Position numbers and translations under genes: made by a program
Source: Hyphomicrobium sp. CS1BSMeth3
Lineage (GTDB): Bacteria > Pseudomonadota > Alphaproteobacteria > Rhizobiales > Hyphomicrobiaceae
Assembly (NCBI RefSeq): GCF_900117415.1
Contig: NZ_FPEI01000004.1
Coordinates: 992,001 to 1,056,000 of the forward strand
Direction of reading: 5' to 3'
Length of the DNA stretch: 64,000 nucleotides
Notes under the pieces: model-generated
Seen by the model: the letters and a program-made list of their open reading frames with translations, nothing else
Told to the model about the DNA's origin: nothing
Database searches by the model: none
Shown here: positions 43,281 through 50,385 of the stretch, one piece after another
Position numbering within the stretch: the stretch's first letter is position 1
How the letters are laid out: the number at the start of each line of letters is the position of its first letter

Positions 43281-43323
43281 CGTGCGATCGCCTCCCCCGG
43301 CGGTCGCACGTTTTGCTTTTTGC
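43281..43323 (+). terminator. Rho-independent terminator of gap
   Basis: A 12-bp stem CGTGCGATCGCC/GGCGGTCGCACG (one T-G pair, 6-nt loop) at 43281-43310 is directly followed by TTTTGCTTTTT. This is the best intrinsic terminator of the window. Confidence 0.95.
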
Positions 43324-43621
43324 ATCCGTCGACTGAGCGTACGGAAATCCCCGGAAACAAGGCATTTCCTGCATTCTCGGCCGGGCGCGGCCAAGGCATG
43401 GCCGGCGAGACGGCGTCGCGGCTCATGCTGCGCTGCACAACACGCGCTGCCGTTCGCGACCAGCGAAGCCGTCTTGATCGAAGATCAAAATAATGAGACC
43501 TTTCTTCTCGCATCGCAGACCTTCCCGGGTGGGTGGCCGCGACGCGAAACAAGTGATCGCGCGAGAGCGAGCCGGCACACTGAGAACGCTGGCCGCGCGC
43601 AAGCAGGGAGGTACCCTACCT
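43324..43621 (+). other. 298-bp leader/promoter region of the TRAP operon
   Basis: No gene is convincing between the gap terminator and dctP. The less GC-rich segment around 43470-43510 (gatcgaagatcaaaataatgag) includes a GATCnnnGATC-type inverted repeat and is the likeliest promoter region. A gcagggagg site lies 11 nt before the dctP ATG. Confidence 0.4.
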
Positions 43622-44743
43622 ATGTCGATCCGCAATTTTGCGGTGGGCGCTGCGTGCGCGCTCGCTCTCGGTGTCTCGGCCTTCGCGCCGGCCGTGCTCG
43701 CGCAGGACAAGCCGATCAAGATCCGCATCCAGTCGGTGATCCCGACCTCGGCCGACGAAGTCACCATGCTCAAGGACTTCGCCGCCGACGTCGCCGCGCT
43801 GACGAACAACACCGTGACGATGGAAGTCCTGCCGGCGGGCGCGGTCGTCGCCGTCAACGACACGCTCGACGCCGTCGACAAGGGCCTCATCGAAGGCGGC
43901 TTCGCCTGGACGCACTACTGGTCGGGCAAGCATCCGGCCGCGACGCTGTTCGGCTCGCCGGCCGCCGGCTCGGGCGTCGGGCTCGACAATCTCGCCTGGC
44001 TCGCCTGGTTCCAGTACGGCGGCGGCAAGGAGCTCTATGACGAGCTCTGGAAAGAGATGAAGGTCAATGTGAAGGGCTTCATCCTTCAGCCGGTCGGCCC
44101 GGAGGCGCTCGGCTGGTTCAAGAACCCGATCAAGGATATGGCGGACTTCCGGAAGCTGCGCTTCCGAACACCGCCCGGCATTCCCGGCCAGATCTACCGC
44201 GATATCGGCGTCGCCTCGGTCGCCATGGGCGGCGGCGACATCCTGCCGGCCCTCGAGAAGGGCGTGATCGATGCTGCCGAGTGGTGCTGCCCGAAGCCGG
44301 ACATGGTCTTCGGCTTCCAGAAGGTGCTGAAGCACTACTATCTCGAAGGTCTGCACCAGAACGTCGTGAACGCCGACATGTACCTCAACGGTGATGTCTG
44401 GAAGCGCATGTCGCCGCATCAGCAGAAGGCCATGGAGGTCGCTGCCAACGCCGCGCTCATGAAGGCCCACTCCTACCGCATTTCCGAGAACGGCAAGGCG
44501 CTCAAGGAGCTGACCGAGAAGCACGGCGTGCAGATCCATGCAACGCCCGACGCCTACTTCAAGGAGTACGGCGAGGCCGCCAAGAAGGCCTTCGAGAAGC
44601 ACGCCTCCGAAAACCCGTTCTTCAAGAAGGTATGGGACAGCCAGCGGAACTTTGCCGACGTCGCGATCCCGTTCTGGGCCCGCGCGCAGAAGGCCAATGC
44701 CGGCCTCACCGGCGCCTACGCGGCCTCTCTCGAGAAGAAATAG
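43622..44743 (+). CDS. dctP: TRAP transporter substrate-binding protein (DctP family)
   Basis: The 373-residue periplasmic receptor has a signal peptide (FAVGAACALALGVSAFAPAVLAQD). The DctP fold follows: IRIQSVIPTSADEVTMLKDFAADVAALTNNTVTMEVLPAGAVVAVNDTLDAVDKGLIEGGFAWTHYWSGKHPAATLF, then the ligand-carboxylate Arg in FRKLRFRTPPGIPGQIYRDIGVASVAMGGGDILPALEKGVIDAAEWC. It resembles the receptors of the FcbT/TakP-type TRAP group with large aromatic or keto-acid ligands; the ligand is unknown. It starts the dctPQM operon. Confidence 0.95.
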   Translation: MSIRNFAVGAACALALGVSAFAPAVLAQDKPIKIRIQSVIPTSADEVTMLKDFAADVAALTNNTVTMEVLPAGAVVAVNDTLDAVDKGLIEGGFAWTHYWSGKHPAATLFGSPAAGSGVGLDNLAWLAWFQYGGGKELYDELWKEMKVNVKGFILQPVGPEALGWFKNPIKDMADFRKLRFRTPPGIPGQIYRDIGVASVAMGGGDILPALEKGVIDAAEWCCPKPDMVFGFQKVLKHYYLEGLHQNVVNADMYLNGDVWKRMSPHQQKAMEVAANAALMKAHSYRISENGKALKELTEKHGVQIHATPDAYFKEYGEAAKKAFEKHASENPFFKKVWDSQRNFADVAIPFWARAQKANAGLTGAYAASLEKK

Positions 44744-44751
44744 CGCATGAG

Positions 44752-44780
44752 CGGCGGCTGCGGGTACTCCGCAGTCGCCG
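44752..44780 (+). other. Hairpin between dctP and dctQ
   Basis: A 12-bp GC-rich stem (CGGCGGCTGCGG/CCGCAGTCGCCG, one G-T pair, 5-nt loop) lies 9 bp after dctP. It lacks a T tract, so it is more likely an mRNA-stabilising element or attenuator than a full terminator. Confidence 0.65.
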
Positions 44781-44870
44781 GAAACTTTGGCTGCCGGCGC
44801 GTCTCGATTGTGCCGGCTCCTGTGAGCGATGCGCTGCGCGCGATCCGAGGGCGTGCGAGGGGGTGGGCGA

Positions 44871-45479
44871 ATGTCCAAGGGACCAGAGGCGACGCCGGAG
44901 CTTAACGACGAGCTCATTGCGAGCCGTCGGGAAGGCGGTGGGTTGCCTTCCGACATGCCGCGCTGGATGGCCGGCACGATCACGGCAATCGACACGCTGA
45001 ACCTTTGGGCCGGGCGCATTTTCGCCTGGCTCACCGTGCCGCTGATCTTCGCAATGATGTACGAGGTCATTGCGCGCTACGTCTTCACGGCGCCGACCGT
45101 GTGGGCCTACGACATGAGCCGCTTTCTCTATGGCGCCATGTTCGTCCTCGGCGCCGGCTACGCCCTCTCCAAAGGCGTGCACATCCGCTCGGATTTTCTC
45201 TACCGCAACTGGTCGGCCCGCACGCAAGGCACGGTCGATCTCGTGCTCTATATCGTCTTCTTCTTCCCGACGATGATCATCCTGCTCTGGGTCTGCAGTG
45301 ACTGGGCGCTGACCTCGCTCGTGCGCGGAGAGCGCGGCATGGATACGGCCTGGGCGCCGCTTCTGGGCCCGGTTCGCATGTCGCTTCCCATCGGCATCGC
45401 GCTCCTGACCCTGCAGGGCTTCGCAGAAACACTCAGAGCCGCCTACGCGGCCAAACACGGAAAGTGGCCTGGCGCATGA
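44871..45479 (+). CDS. dctQ: TRAP transporter small permease subunit (DctQ)
   Basis: The 202-residue membrane protein has four transmembrane segments and the DctQ motif in helix 2-3: MMYEVIARYVFTAPTVWAYDMSRFLYGAMFVLGAGYALSKGVHIRSDFLY (the E-x-x-x-R-Y and H-I/V-R/D-D pattern). It has a longer cytosolic N-terminus (about 40 residues) than is usual. cgaggggg before the ATG at 44871 decides the start. It overlaps dctM by 4 bp. Confidence 0.9.
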   Translation: MSKGPEATPELNDELIASRREGGGLPSDMPRWMAGTITAIDTLNLWAGRIFAWLTVPLIFAMMYEVIARYVFTAPTVWAYDMSRFLYGAMFVLGAGYALSKGVHIRSDFLYRNWSARTQGTVDLVLYIVFFFPTMIILLWVCSDWALTSLVRGERGMDTAWAPLLGPVRMSLPIGIALLTLQGFAETLRAAYAAKHGKWPGA

Positions 45480-46795
45480 CCCCCGAGCTCATCGGACTGT
45501 TGATGGTCGGGGCGATGCTGTTCGCCATCTTCATCGGCTTCCCGATCTCCTTCACGCTGCTCTTTCTCGGCATCGTCTTCGGGTACTGGGGCTTCGGTCC
45601 GCTGGTGTTCTACCTGCTGACGCTCCAGTTCAACGCGACCATGATGGAGCAGACGCTCGCCGCCGTCCCGCTCTTCATCTTCATGGGCGTGATGATGGAG
45701 CAGGCGAACCTCATGGAGCGCCTGTTCAGCAGCGTCCAGAAGCTGCTCGCGAACGTGCGCGGGTCGCTCTATCTCGCCGTGATGTTCGTTGCGACGATCT
45801 TCGCCGCGGCAACCGGAATCGTCGGCGCCTCCGTCACCATTCTCGGCATCATGGCCGGGCAGCCGATGATCCGATCGGGCTACGATGTGCGCCTCTCGTC
45901 GGGCCTCATCGCGGCCGGCGGCACGCTCGGCATTCTCATCCCGCCGAGCATCATGCTCGTCGTCATGGGGCCGGTGCTCGAAGTGCCGGTGACGACGCTC
46001 TTCGCTGCGGCGATCCTGCCGGGCCTGCTGCTCGCAACGCTGTTCACCTGCTATGCGATGTTCCGCTGCTGGCTCAATCCGGCACTCGGGCCGCCTCTCC
46101 CGGAAGAGCTCCGCGCGAAGAGCATGAGCGAGGTCTGGTCCGATTTCTTCGCGGGCCTCGTGCCGCCTGCTGCCCTCGTCATGGCCGCGCTCGGCAGCAT
46201 CATCTTCGGCCTCGCCACGCCAACGGAGGGCGCGGGCTTCGGCGCCGCCGGCGCGCTGGTGCTCGCGGCCGTCTATGGACGCCTCACGTTCCGGAATTTC
46301 TCCGACGCCCTGATCAAGACGCTCGAGATCTCGGTGCTGATCCTGTTCCTCGTCGCCGCATCGAACTTCTTCGGCGCCGTGTTCGCCCGCCTCGGCACGC
46401 CGACCATGCTGACCGAGGCGCTGCTCCAGCTCGAGCTCAACCGCTACGTCCTCCTCTTCATCATCATGGCGGTGATCTTCGTGCTCGGCTGGCCGCTCGA
46501 GTGGGTGCCGATCGTCCTCATTGTGGTGCCGTTCCTGCTGCCGCTCGTGGACAAGCTCGGCTTCGACAAGACCTGGTTCGGCATCCTGATCGCGGTGAAC
46601 CTGCAGACCGCTTGGCTGTCTCCGCCCGTCGCGCTATCCGCCTACTTCCTGAAAGGCGTGGTGCCGGAATGGTCTCTGAGCGACATTTACAAGGGCATGA
46701 TGCAGTTCATGGGGCTCCAGCTTCTGGCGCTGATCCTGATCATCCTCTTCCCCTCGATTGCGCTCTGGCTTCCCGAGTTCCTTTACGGGCGGTAA
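45476..46795 (+). CDS. dctM: TRAP transporter large permease subunit (DctM)
   Basis: The 439-residue protein has 12 or so transmembrane segments of the DctM type. Family motifs: AAVPLFIFMGVMMEQANLMERLF, ATIFAAATGIVGASVTILGIMAGQPMIRSGYDVRLSSGLIAAGGTLGILIPPSIMLVVMGP, ATPTEGAGFGAAGALVLA, and NLQTAWLSPPVALSAYFLKG. Together with dctP and dctQ it imports an organic acid with sodium. The ATG at 45476 overlaps the dctQ stop (ATGA). Repeat A4 starts 27 bp after its stop codon. Confidence 0.95.
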   Translation: MTPELIGLLMVGAMLFAIFIGFPISFTLLFLGIVFGYWGFGPLVFYLLTLQFNATMMEQTLAAVPLFIFMGVMMEQANLMERLFSSVQKLLANVRGSLYLAVMFVATIFAAATGIVGASVTILGIMAGQPMIRSGYDVRLSSGLIAAGGTLGILIPPSIMLVVMGPVLEVPVTTLFAAAILPGLLLATLFTCYAMFRCWLNPALGPPLPEELRAKSMSEVWSDFFAGLVPPAALVMAALGSIIFGLATPTEGAGFGAAGALVLAAVYGRLTFRNFSDALIKTLEISVLILFLVAASNFFGAVFARLGTPTMLTEALLQLELNRYVLLFIIMAVIFVLGWPLEWVPIVLIVVPFLLPLVDKLGFDKTWFGILIAVNLQTAWLSPPVALSAYFLKGVVPEWSLSDIYKGMMQFMGLQLLALILIILFPSIALWLPEFLYGR

Positions 46796-46821
46796 ACGGC
46801 CGCCCCTAGCCCCGCGCCGCG

Positions 46822-46987
46822 TCGCGTGATGATCGGGAAATTCGCCTCATCTCGCGGCCCGGTACCGAGCGAATTTCTCGATCTGAAGCACGCGAGCAGG
46901 TTTGTGCTTCTAGTGTCCCTATTGTTTCCGAAGTTCGCTCAGAACGCCGGCATCGGGGTGGGGCGAACTTCGGAATCGGGACACTAG
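46822..46987. repeat. Element A4: two-hairpin interspersed repeat with compensated outer stem
   Basis: Hairpin 1 (46822-46896) has outer TCGCGTG/CACGCGA in place of TAGTGTG/CACACTA, two changes that are compensated on the opposite arm. Its inner stem is ATCGGGAAATTCGC/GCGAATTTCTCGAT (one G-T) and its loop TCGCGGC. A 13-nt spacer leads to hairpin 2 (46910-46987), outer CTAGTGTCCC/GGGACACTAG and inner TTCCGAAGTTCGC/GCGAACTTCGGAA. Beyond it, to 47138, the leader of the mutase gene holds a small CTGTGGTgaaACCACAG hairpin (47086-47102). Confidence 0.88.
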
Positions 46988-47138
46988 CGCCTTGACTTCC
47001 GGGGGCGAAAGGCGCCATCGATCCGTCCGAAATCGGACCTATAACCCCAAACGCGATTACTGGGTCGGAATGCCGTCGCCCGGCTCTGTGGTGAAACCAC
47101 AGGCCGGGGTGCGCGTTCCTGACGAGGAAAACGATCAT

Positions 47139-48641
47139 ATGATGCTGCCGAAGCCCCGCCCCGACCTGAAACCCAATACGCCCGAGTTCGAAACCCTGCC
47201 CCTCGTGAAGCCGACCGGCTTTCGCGAGTATGACGCGCGCTGGCTCTTTCCCAATGAGATCAACCTCATGGGTCTCAATGCCATCGGGCTCGGGCTTGCG
47301 GCGCTCTTCCGCCGGCGCGGCGTGCCGCTGCGCATCGTGACGGGCCACGATTATCGCTCCTACTCCGCCTCAGTGAAGCAGGCGCTGATCACCGGCCTCC
47401 TCGCGGGCGGCACCGAGGTGCACGACATCGGCCTCGCGCTCTCGCCTATGGCCTACTTCGCGCAGTTCGATCTCGATGTGCCGGGCGTCGCCATGGTCAC
47501 GGCGAGCCACAACGACAATGGCTGGACCGGCATCAAGATGGGCCTCGCCCGGCCGCTCACGTTCGGCCCCGACGACATGAGCGAGCTGAAGGAGATCGTG
47601 CTCTCCGGCAACTATGACGCCCCCGGCGGCGGCCGCTATATCTTCGTGCCCGACATGGCCGAGCGCTACATGAAGGCGCTGGCGAACCGGCCGAAGCTGA
47701 AGCGCAAGCTGAAGGTCGTGTGCGCGTGCGGCAACGGCACGGCCGGCGCCTTTGCCCCGAAAGTGCTGGAGGCCCTCGGCTGCGAGGTCGTCCCGCTCGA
47801 CTGCAATCTCGACCACAGCTTCCCGCGCTACAACCCCAATCCCGAAGACCTCGAGATGCTGCACGCCATGAGCGCGGCCGTGCTCGAGCATAAGGCCGAT
47901 GTCGGCCTCGGCTTCGACGGTGACGGCGATCGCTGCGGCGTCGTCGACAACGAGGGCCACGAGATCTTCGCCGACAAGGTCGGCGTCATGCTTGCGCGTG
48001 ACCTCTCGGCCCTGCATCCGAACGCGGTCTTCGTCGCTGACGTCAAGTCGACCGGCCTCTTCCTGACCGATCCCGTGCTCAAGAAGAACGGCGCCAAGGC
48101 CCTCTACTGGAAGACCGGCCACTCCTACATGAAGCGCTACACGCACGAGCAGAAGGCGCTCGTCGGCTTCGAGAAGTCGGGCCACTTCTTCTTCCAGCCG
48201 CCGCTCGGGCGCGGCTATGACGACGGTCTCGTCGCGGCGCTGGCCGTTTGTGACATGCTCGACCGGAGTCCGAGCAAGACCATGGCCGATCTCCAGCGCG
48301 ACCTGCCGCAGACCTGGCAGTCGCCGACCATGTCGCCCCACTGCGCCGACGAGAAAAAATACGGCATCGTCGAGAAGATGGTGAAAACCTACCAGGATGC
48401 GGCCGCCAAGGGCGAGAAGATCGCCGGCCAGGCGATCCGCGACCTCATCACCGTCAACGGCGTGCGCGTGGTGCTGGAGGACGGCACCTGGGGTCTCGTC
48501 AGGGCTTCGTCCAACAAGCCCGAGCTGGTCGTGGTCGTCGAGAGCCCGACCTCCGAGGCGGCCCAGCGCGCCATTTTCGCCGACATCGACGGGCGGCTGC
48601 GCGCCTTCCCCGAAGTCGGCGAATATAATCAGAAAATCTGA
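47139..48641 (+). CDS. manB: Phosphomannomutase / phosphoglucomutase (alpha-D-phosphohexomutase)
   Basis: The 500-residue enzyme interconverts hexose 1- and 6-phosphates for exopolysaccharide, LPS or glycogen supply. It shows the active-site phosphoserine in GVAMVTASHNDNGWTGIKMG (about residue 125), the metal loop VGLGFDGDGDRCGVVD (about 258), the sugar loop VGFEKSGHFFF (about 345) and the phosphate-binding loop near GLVRASSNKPELVVVVE. The ATG at 47139 (or 47142) follows gacgagga; earlier codons are not conserved-looking. Whether it prefers mannose or glucose phosphates is not determined. Confidence 0.92.
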   Translation: MMLPKPRPDLKPNTPEFETLPLVKPTGFREYDARWLFPNEINLMGLNAIGLGLAALFRRRGVPLRIVTGHDYRSYSASVKQALITGLLAGGTEVHDIGLALSPMAYFAQFDLDVPGVAMVTASHNDNGWTGIKMGLARPLTFGPDDMSELKEIVLSGNYDAPGGGRYIFVPDMAERYMKALANRPKLKRKLKVVCACGNGTAGAFAPKVLEALGCEVVPLDCNLDHSFPRYNPNPEDLEMLHAMSAAVLEHKADVGLGFDGDGDRCGVVDNEGHEIFADKVGVMLARDLSALHPNAVFVADVKSTGLFLTDPVLKKNGAKALYWKTGHSYMKRYTHEQKALVGFEKSGHFFFQPPLGRGYDDGLVAALAVCDMLDRSPSKTMADLQRDLPQTWQSPTMSPHCADEKKYGIVEKMVKTYQDAAAKGEKIAGQAIRDLITVNGVRVVLEDGTWGLVRASSNKPELVVVVESPTSEAAQRAIFADIDGRLRAFPEVGEYNQKI

Positions 48642-48772
48642 GCCCCGGCGGGCCGCCGCGGCCCGCCCCTTCGGCAAGTCACAACTTCGTGCGGTGCGGC
48701 ATCCGGCCTGCAGGGCTGCATGGCGGCTGGCGGTCTTTGACTGTGATCGCCGATGGTGTAGCAAAAGAAGCC

Positions 48773-49363
48773 ATGGAACGCACCGCCACGCGCCCGACGA
48801 CGCTGACGACGCTGCCGAACGTCCTGACCTACGGGCGGATTGTTGCCGTACCGCTGATGGCAGCGTGTTTCCTCCTGCTCGAAGGCGACAATGCCCATTG
48901 GGCCGCCCTCTCGATCTTCACGCTTGCCTGCCTGACCGACTGGCTCGACGGCTATCTCGCGCGCATTCTCGCGCAGCAGTCGACCCTCGGGCGGATGCTC
49001 GACCCGATCGCCGACAAGCTGCTGGTCGGCACCGCGCTCCTGCTGCTCGTCAATGACGGGACCATCGACTACATCACCATCTGGGCGGCCATCATTATTC
49101 TCTGCCGCGAGATCCTCGTCTCGGGCCTGCGCGAGTACCTGGCCGAGCTGAACGTCAAGGTGCACGTCACGCGCCTCGCCAAGTGGAAGACCACCGTGCA
49201 GATGCTGGCCCTCGGCGTGCTTCTGGCTGGCCCGGCAGGCGAAAAGCTCATTTCGGGCGTGACGCTGACCGGCACCATGCTTTTGTGGGCAGCGGCCCTG
49301 TTGACGCTCTGGACCGGCTACGACTACCTCAAGGCCGCAGTGCGCCACGCCATAGACAATTGA
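48773..49363 (+). CDS. pgsA: CDP-diacylglycerol--glycerol-3-phosphate 3-phosphatidyltransferase
   Basis: The 196-residue membrane enzyme makes phosphatidylglycerolphosphate. It shows TTLPNVLTYGRIVAVPLMAACFLL and the CDP-alcohol phosphotransferase motif D-G-x2-A-R-x8-G-x3-D-x3-D in LTDWLDGYLARILAQQSTLGRMLDPIADKLLVG (about residues 61-93). It has about four to five transmembrane segments and ISGVTLTGTMLLWAAALLTLWTGYDYLK at the end. It lies upstream of moaD with repeat B2 between. Confidence 0.95.
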   Translation: MERTATRPTTLTTLPNVLTYGRIVAVPLMAACFLLLEGDNAHWAALSIFTLACLTDWLDGYLARILAQQSTLGRMLDPIADKLLVGTALLLLVNDGTIDYITIWAAIIILCREILVSGLREYLAELNVKVHVTRLAKWKTTVQMLALGVLLAGPAGEKLISGVTLTGTMLLWAAALLTLWTGYDYLKAAVRHAIDN

Positions 49364-49369
49364 AGTTTT

Positions 49370-49490
49370 CCTTCTCCCCGTTCTTACGGGGAGAAGGTTA
49401 GGATGAGGGGCGGCGGCATACGCAAGCGCTTGCGCAAACTCCCGCCCCTCACCCCGGCCCTCTCCCCATTGAAGGAATGGGGAGAGGGGG
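49370..49490. repeat. Element B2: paired GC-rich palindromic repeat
   Basis: Same design as B1: CCTTCTCCCCGT/ACGGGGAGAAGG hairpin, TTAGGATGAGGGGCGG, a middle with AAGCGCTT, the inverted CCCGCCCCTCACCCCGG, and CCCTCTCCCCATT/AATGGGGAGAGGG. It starts 7 bp after pgsA and its G-rich end continues into the moaD Shine-Dalgarno. Confidence 0.8.
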
Positions 49491-49500
49491 AAGGAAGTCC

Positions 49501-49758
49501 ATGACCGTAACACTTCGCTATTTCGCCTGGCTGCGCGAACGGGTCGGCCGCTCCGAGGAGGTGCTGGACGTCCCGCGCGGGGTCACGACCGTCGCCGATC
49601 TCATCGGATGGCTGCAAACGCGCGGTCCCGAGTATGCCTCGGCCTTCGAGCGCGCCGAGGTCATCCGCGCCGCCATCGACCACGCCCACGTCCGCCAGGA
49701 AGCCCCCATTGCCGGCGCGCGCGAGATCGGCTTCTTCCCGCCCGTCACGGGAGGATGA
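49501..49758 (+). CDS. moaD: Molybdopterin synthase sulfur-carrier subunit
   Basis: The 85-residue ubiquitin-like protein has the beta-grasp start MTVTLRYFAWLRERVGRSEEVLDVPRGVTTVADLIGWL, the conserved NxxE-equivalent region AAIDHAHVRQEAPIAGAREIGFFPPVTGG, and the C-terminal Gly-Gly that carries the thiocarboxylate donated to cPMP by MoaE. aaggaag before the ATG is at the end of repeat B2. It is followed 4 bp later by moaE, its enzyme partner. Confidence 0.93.
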   Translation: MTVTLRYFAWLRERVGRSEEVLDVPRGVTTVADLIGWLQTRGPEYASAFERAEVIRAAIDHAHVRQEAPIAGAREIGFFPPVTGG

Positions 49759-49762
49759 GCTA

Positions 49763-50221
49763 ATGAGCGTCTCCGTCCAGGCCGAGGATTTCGATATCAC
49801 TCGCGAGGTCGCGGCCCTCACGAGCGGCCGCACGGACATCGGCGCGATCGTCACGTTCACGGGCACCGTACGCGGGAAGAATGAGGGCGCGGAACTCTCC
49901 TCCATGACGCTCGAGCACTATCCCGGCATGACCGAGGCGGAGCTTGCCCGCGTCGAGGCCGAGGCGCACGCCCGCTGGCCGCTGCAGGGAACGCGCATCG
50001 TCCATCGCATCGGTACGCTCGCACCCGGCGAGAACATCGTGCTGGTCGTCACGGCATCAGCGCACAGGCACGCCGCATTCGAGGCCGCCGCCTACCTCAT
50101 GGACTACCTCAAATCCCGCGCCCCCTTCTGGAAGAAGGAAACGGACGCGAGCGGCGCCGGCCGCTGGGTCGATGCGCGCGAGAGCGATGACGCCGCGCTT
50201 GAGCGGTGGAAGGCGCGCTAG
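49763..50221 (+). CDS. moaE: Molybdopterin synthase catalytic subunit
   Basis: The 152-residue enzyme converts cPMP to molybdopterin with MoaD as sulfur donor. Motifs: DIGAIVTFTGTVRGKNEGAELSSMTLEHYPGMTEAELARVEAEAHARWPLQGTRIVHRIGTLAPGENIVLVVTASAHRHAAFEAAAYLMDYLKSRAPFWKKE (catalytic Lys and the R/H-containing loop, with HRIG at the dimer interface). gggagga from the end of moaD serves as the ribosome site. Confidence 0.95.
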   Translation: MSVSVQAEDFDITREVAALTSGRTDIGAIVTFTGTVRGKNEGAELSSMTLEHYPGMTEAELARVEAEAHARWPLQGTRIVHRIGTLAPGENIVLVVTASAHRHAAFEAAAYLMDYLKSRAPFWKKETDASGAGRWVDARESDDAALERWKAR

Positions 50222-50225
50222 AGTC

Positions 50226-50380
50226 CAAAAAAGAGGGGGTCCGGGGGATACTTCCCCCGGCGGGGGTGCGGGGCGCGAGCCCCGCTCGCGAAGCGATCAC
50301 TATTCGCGCCTGCGACGCGAAAGGGGCTGCCGCCCCTTCAACCCCGCCCGGGGGACACCCCCGGAGCCCCCGTCTTTTTG
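50226..50380. repeat. Element C2: G-rich palindromic repeat (inverted copy of C1 type)
   Basis: AAAAAAGAGGGGGTCCGGGGG at the left and CGGAGCCCCCGTCTTTTTG at the right frame GGGGCGCGAGCCCC, TCGCGAAGCGA, CGCGCCTGCGACGCG and AAGGGGCTGCCGCCCCTT palindromes. The right end, read backwards, matches C1 at 30404. It separates convergent moaE and ftsI and probably acts as a terminator for both. Confidence 0.65.
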
Positions 50381-50385
50381 AGACT

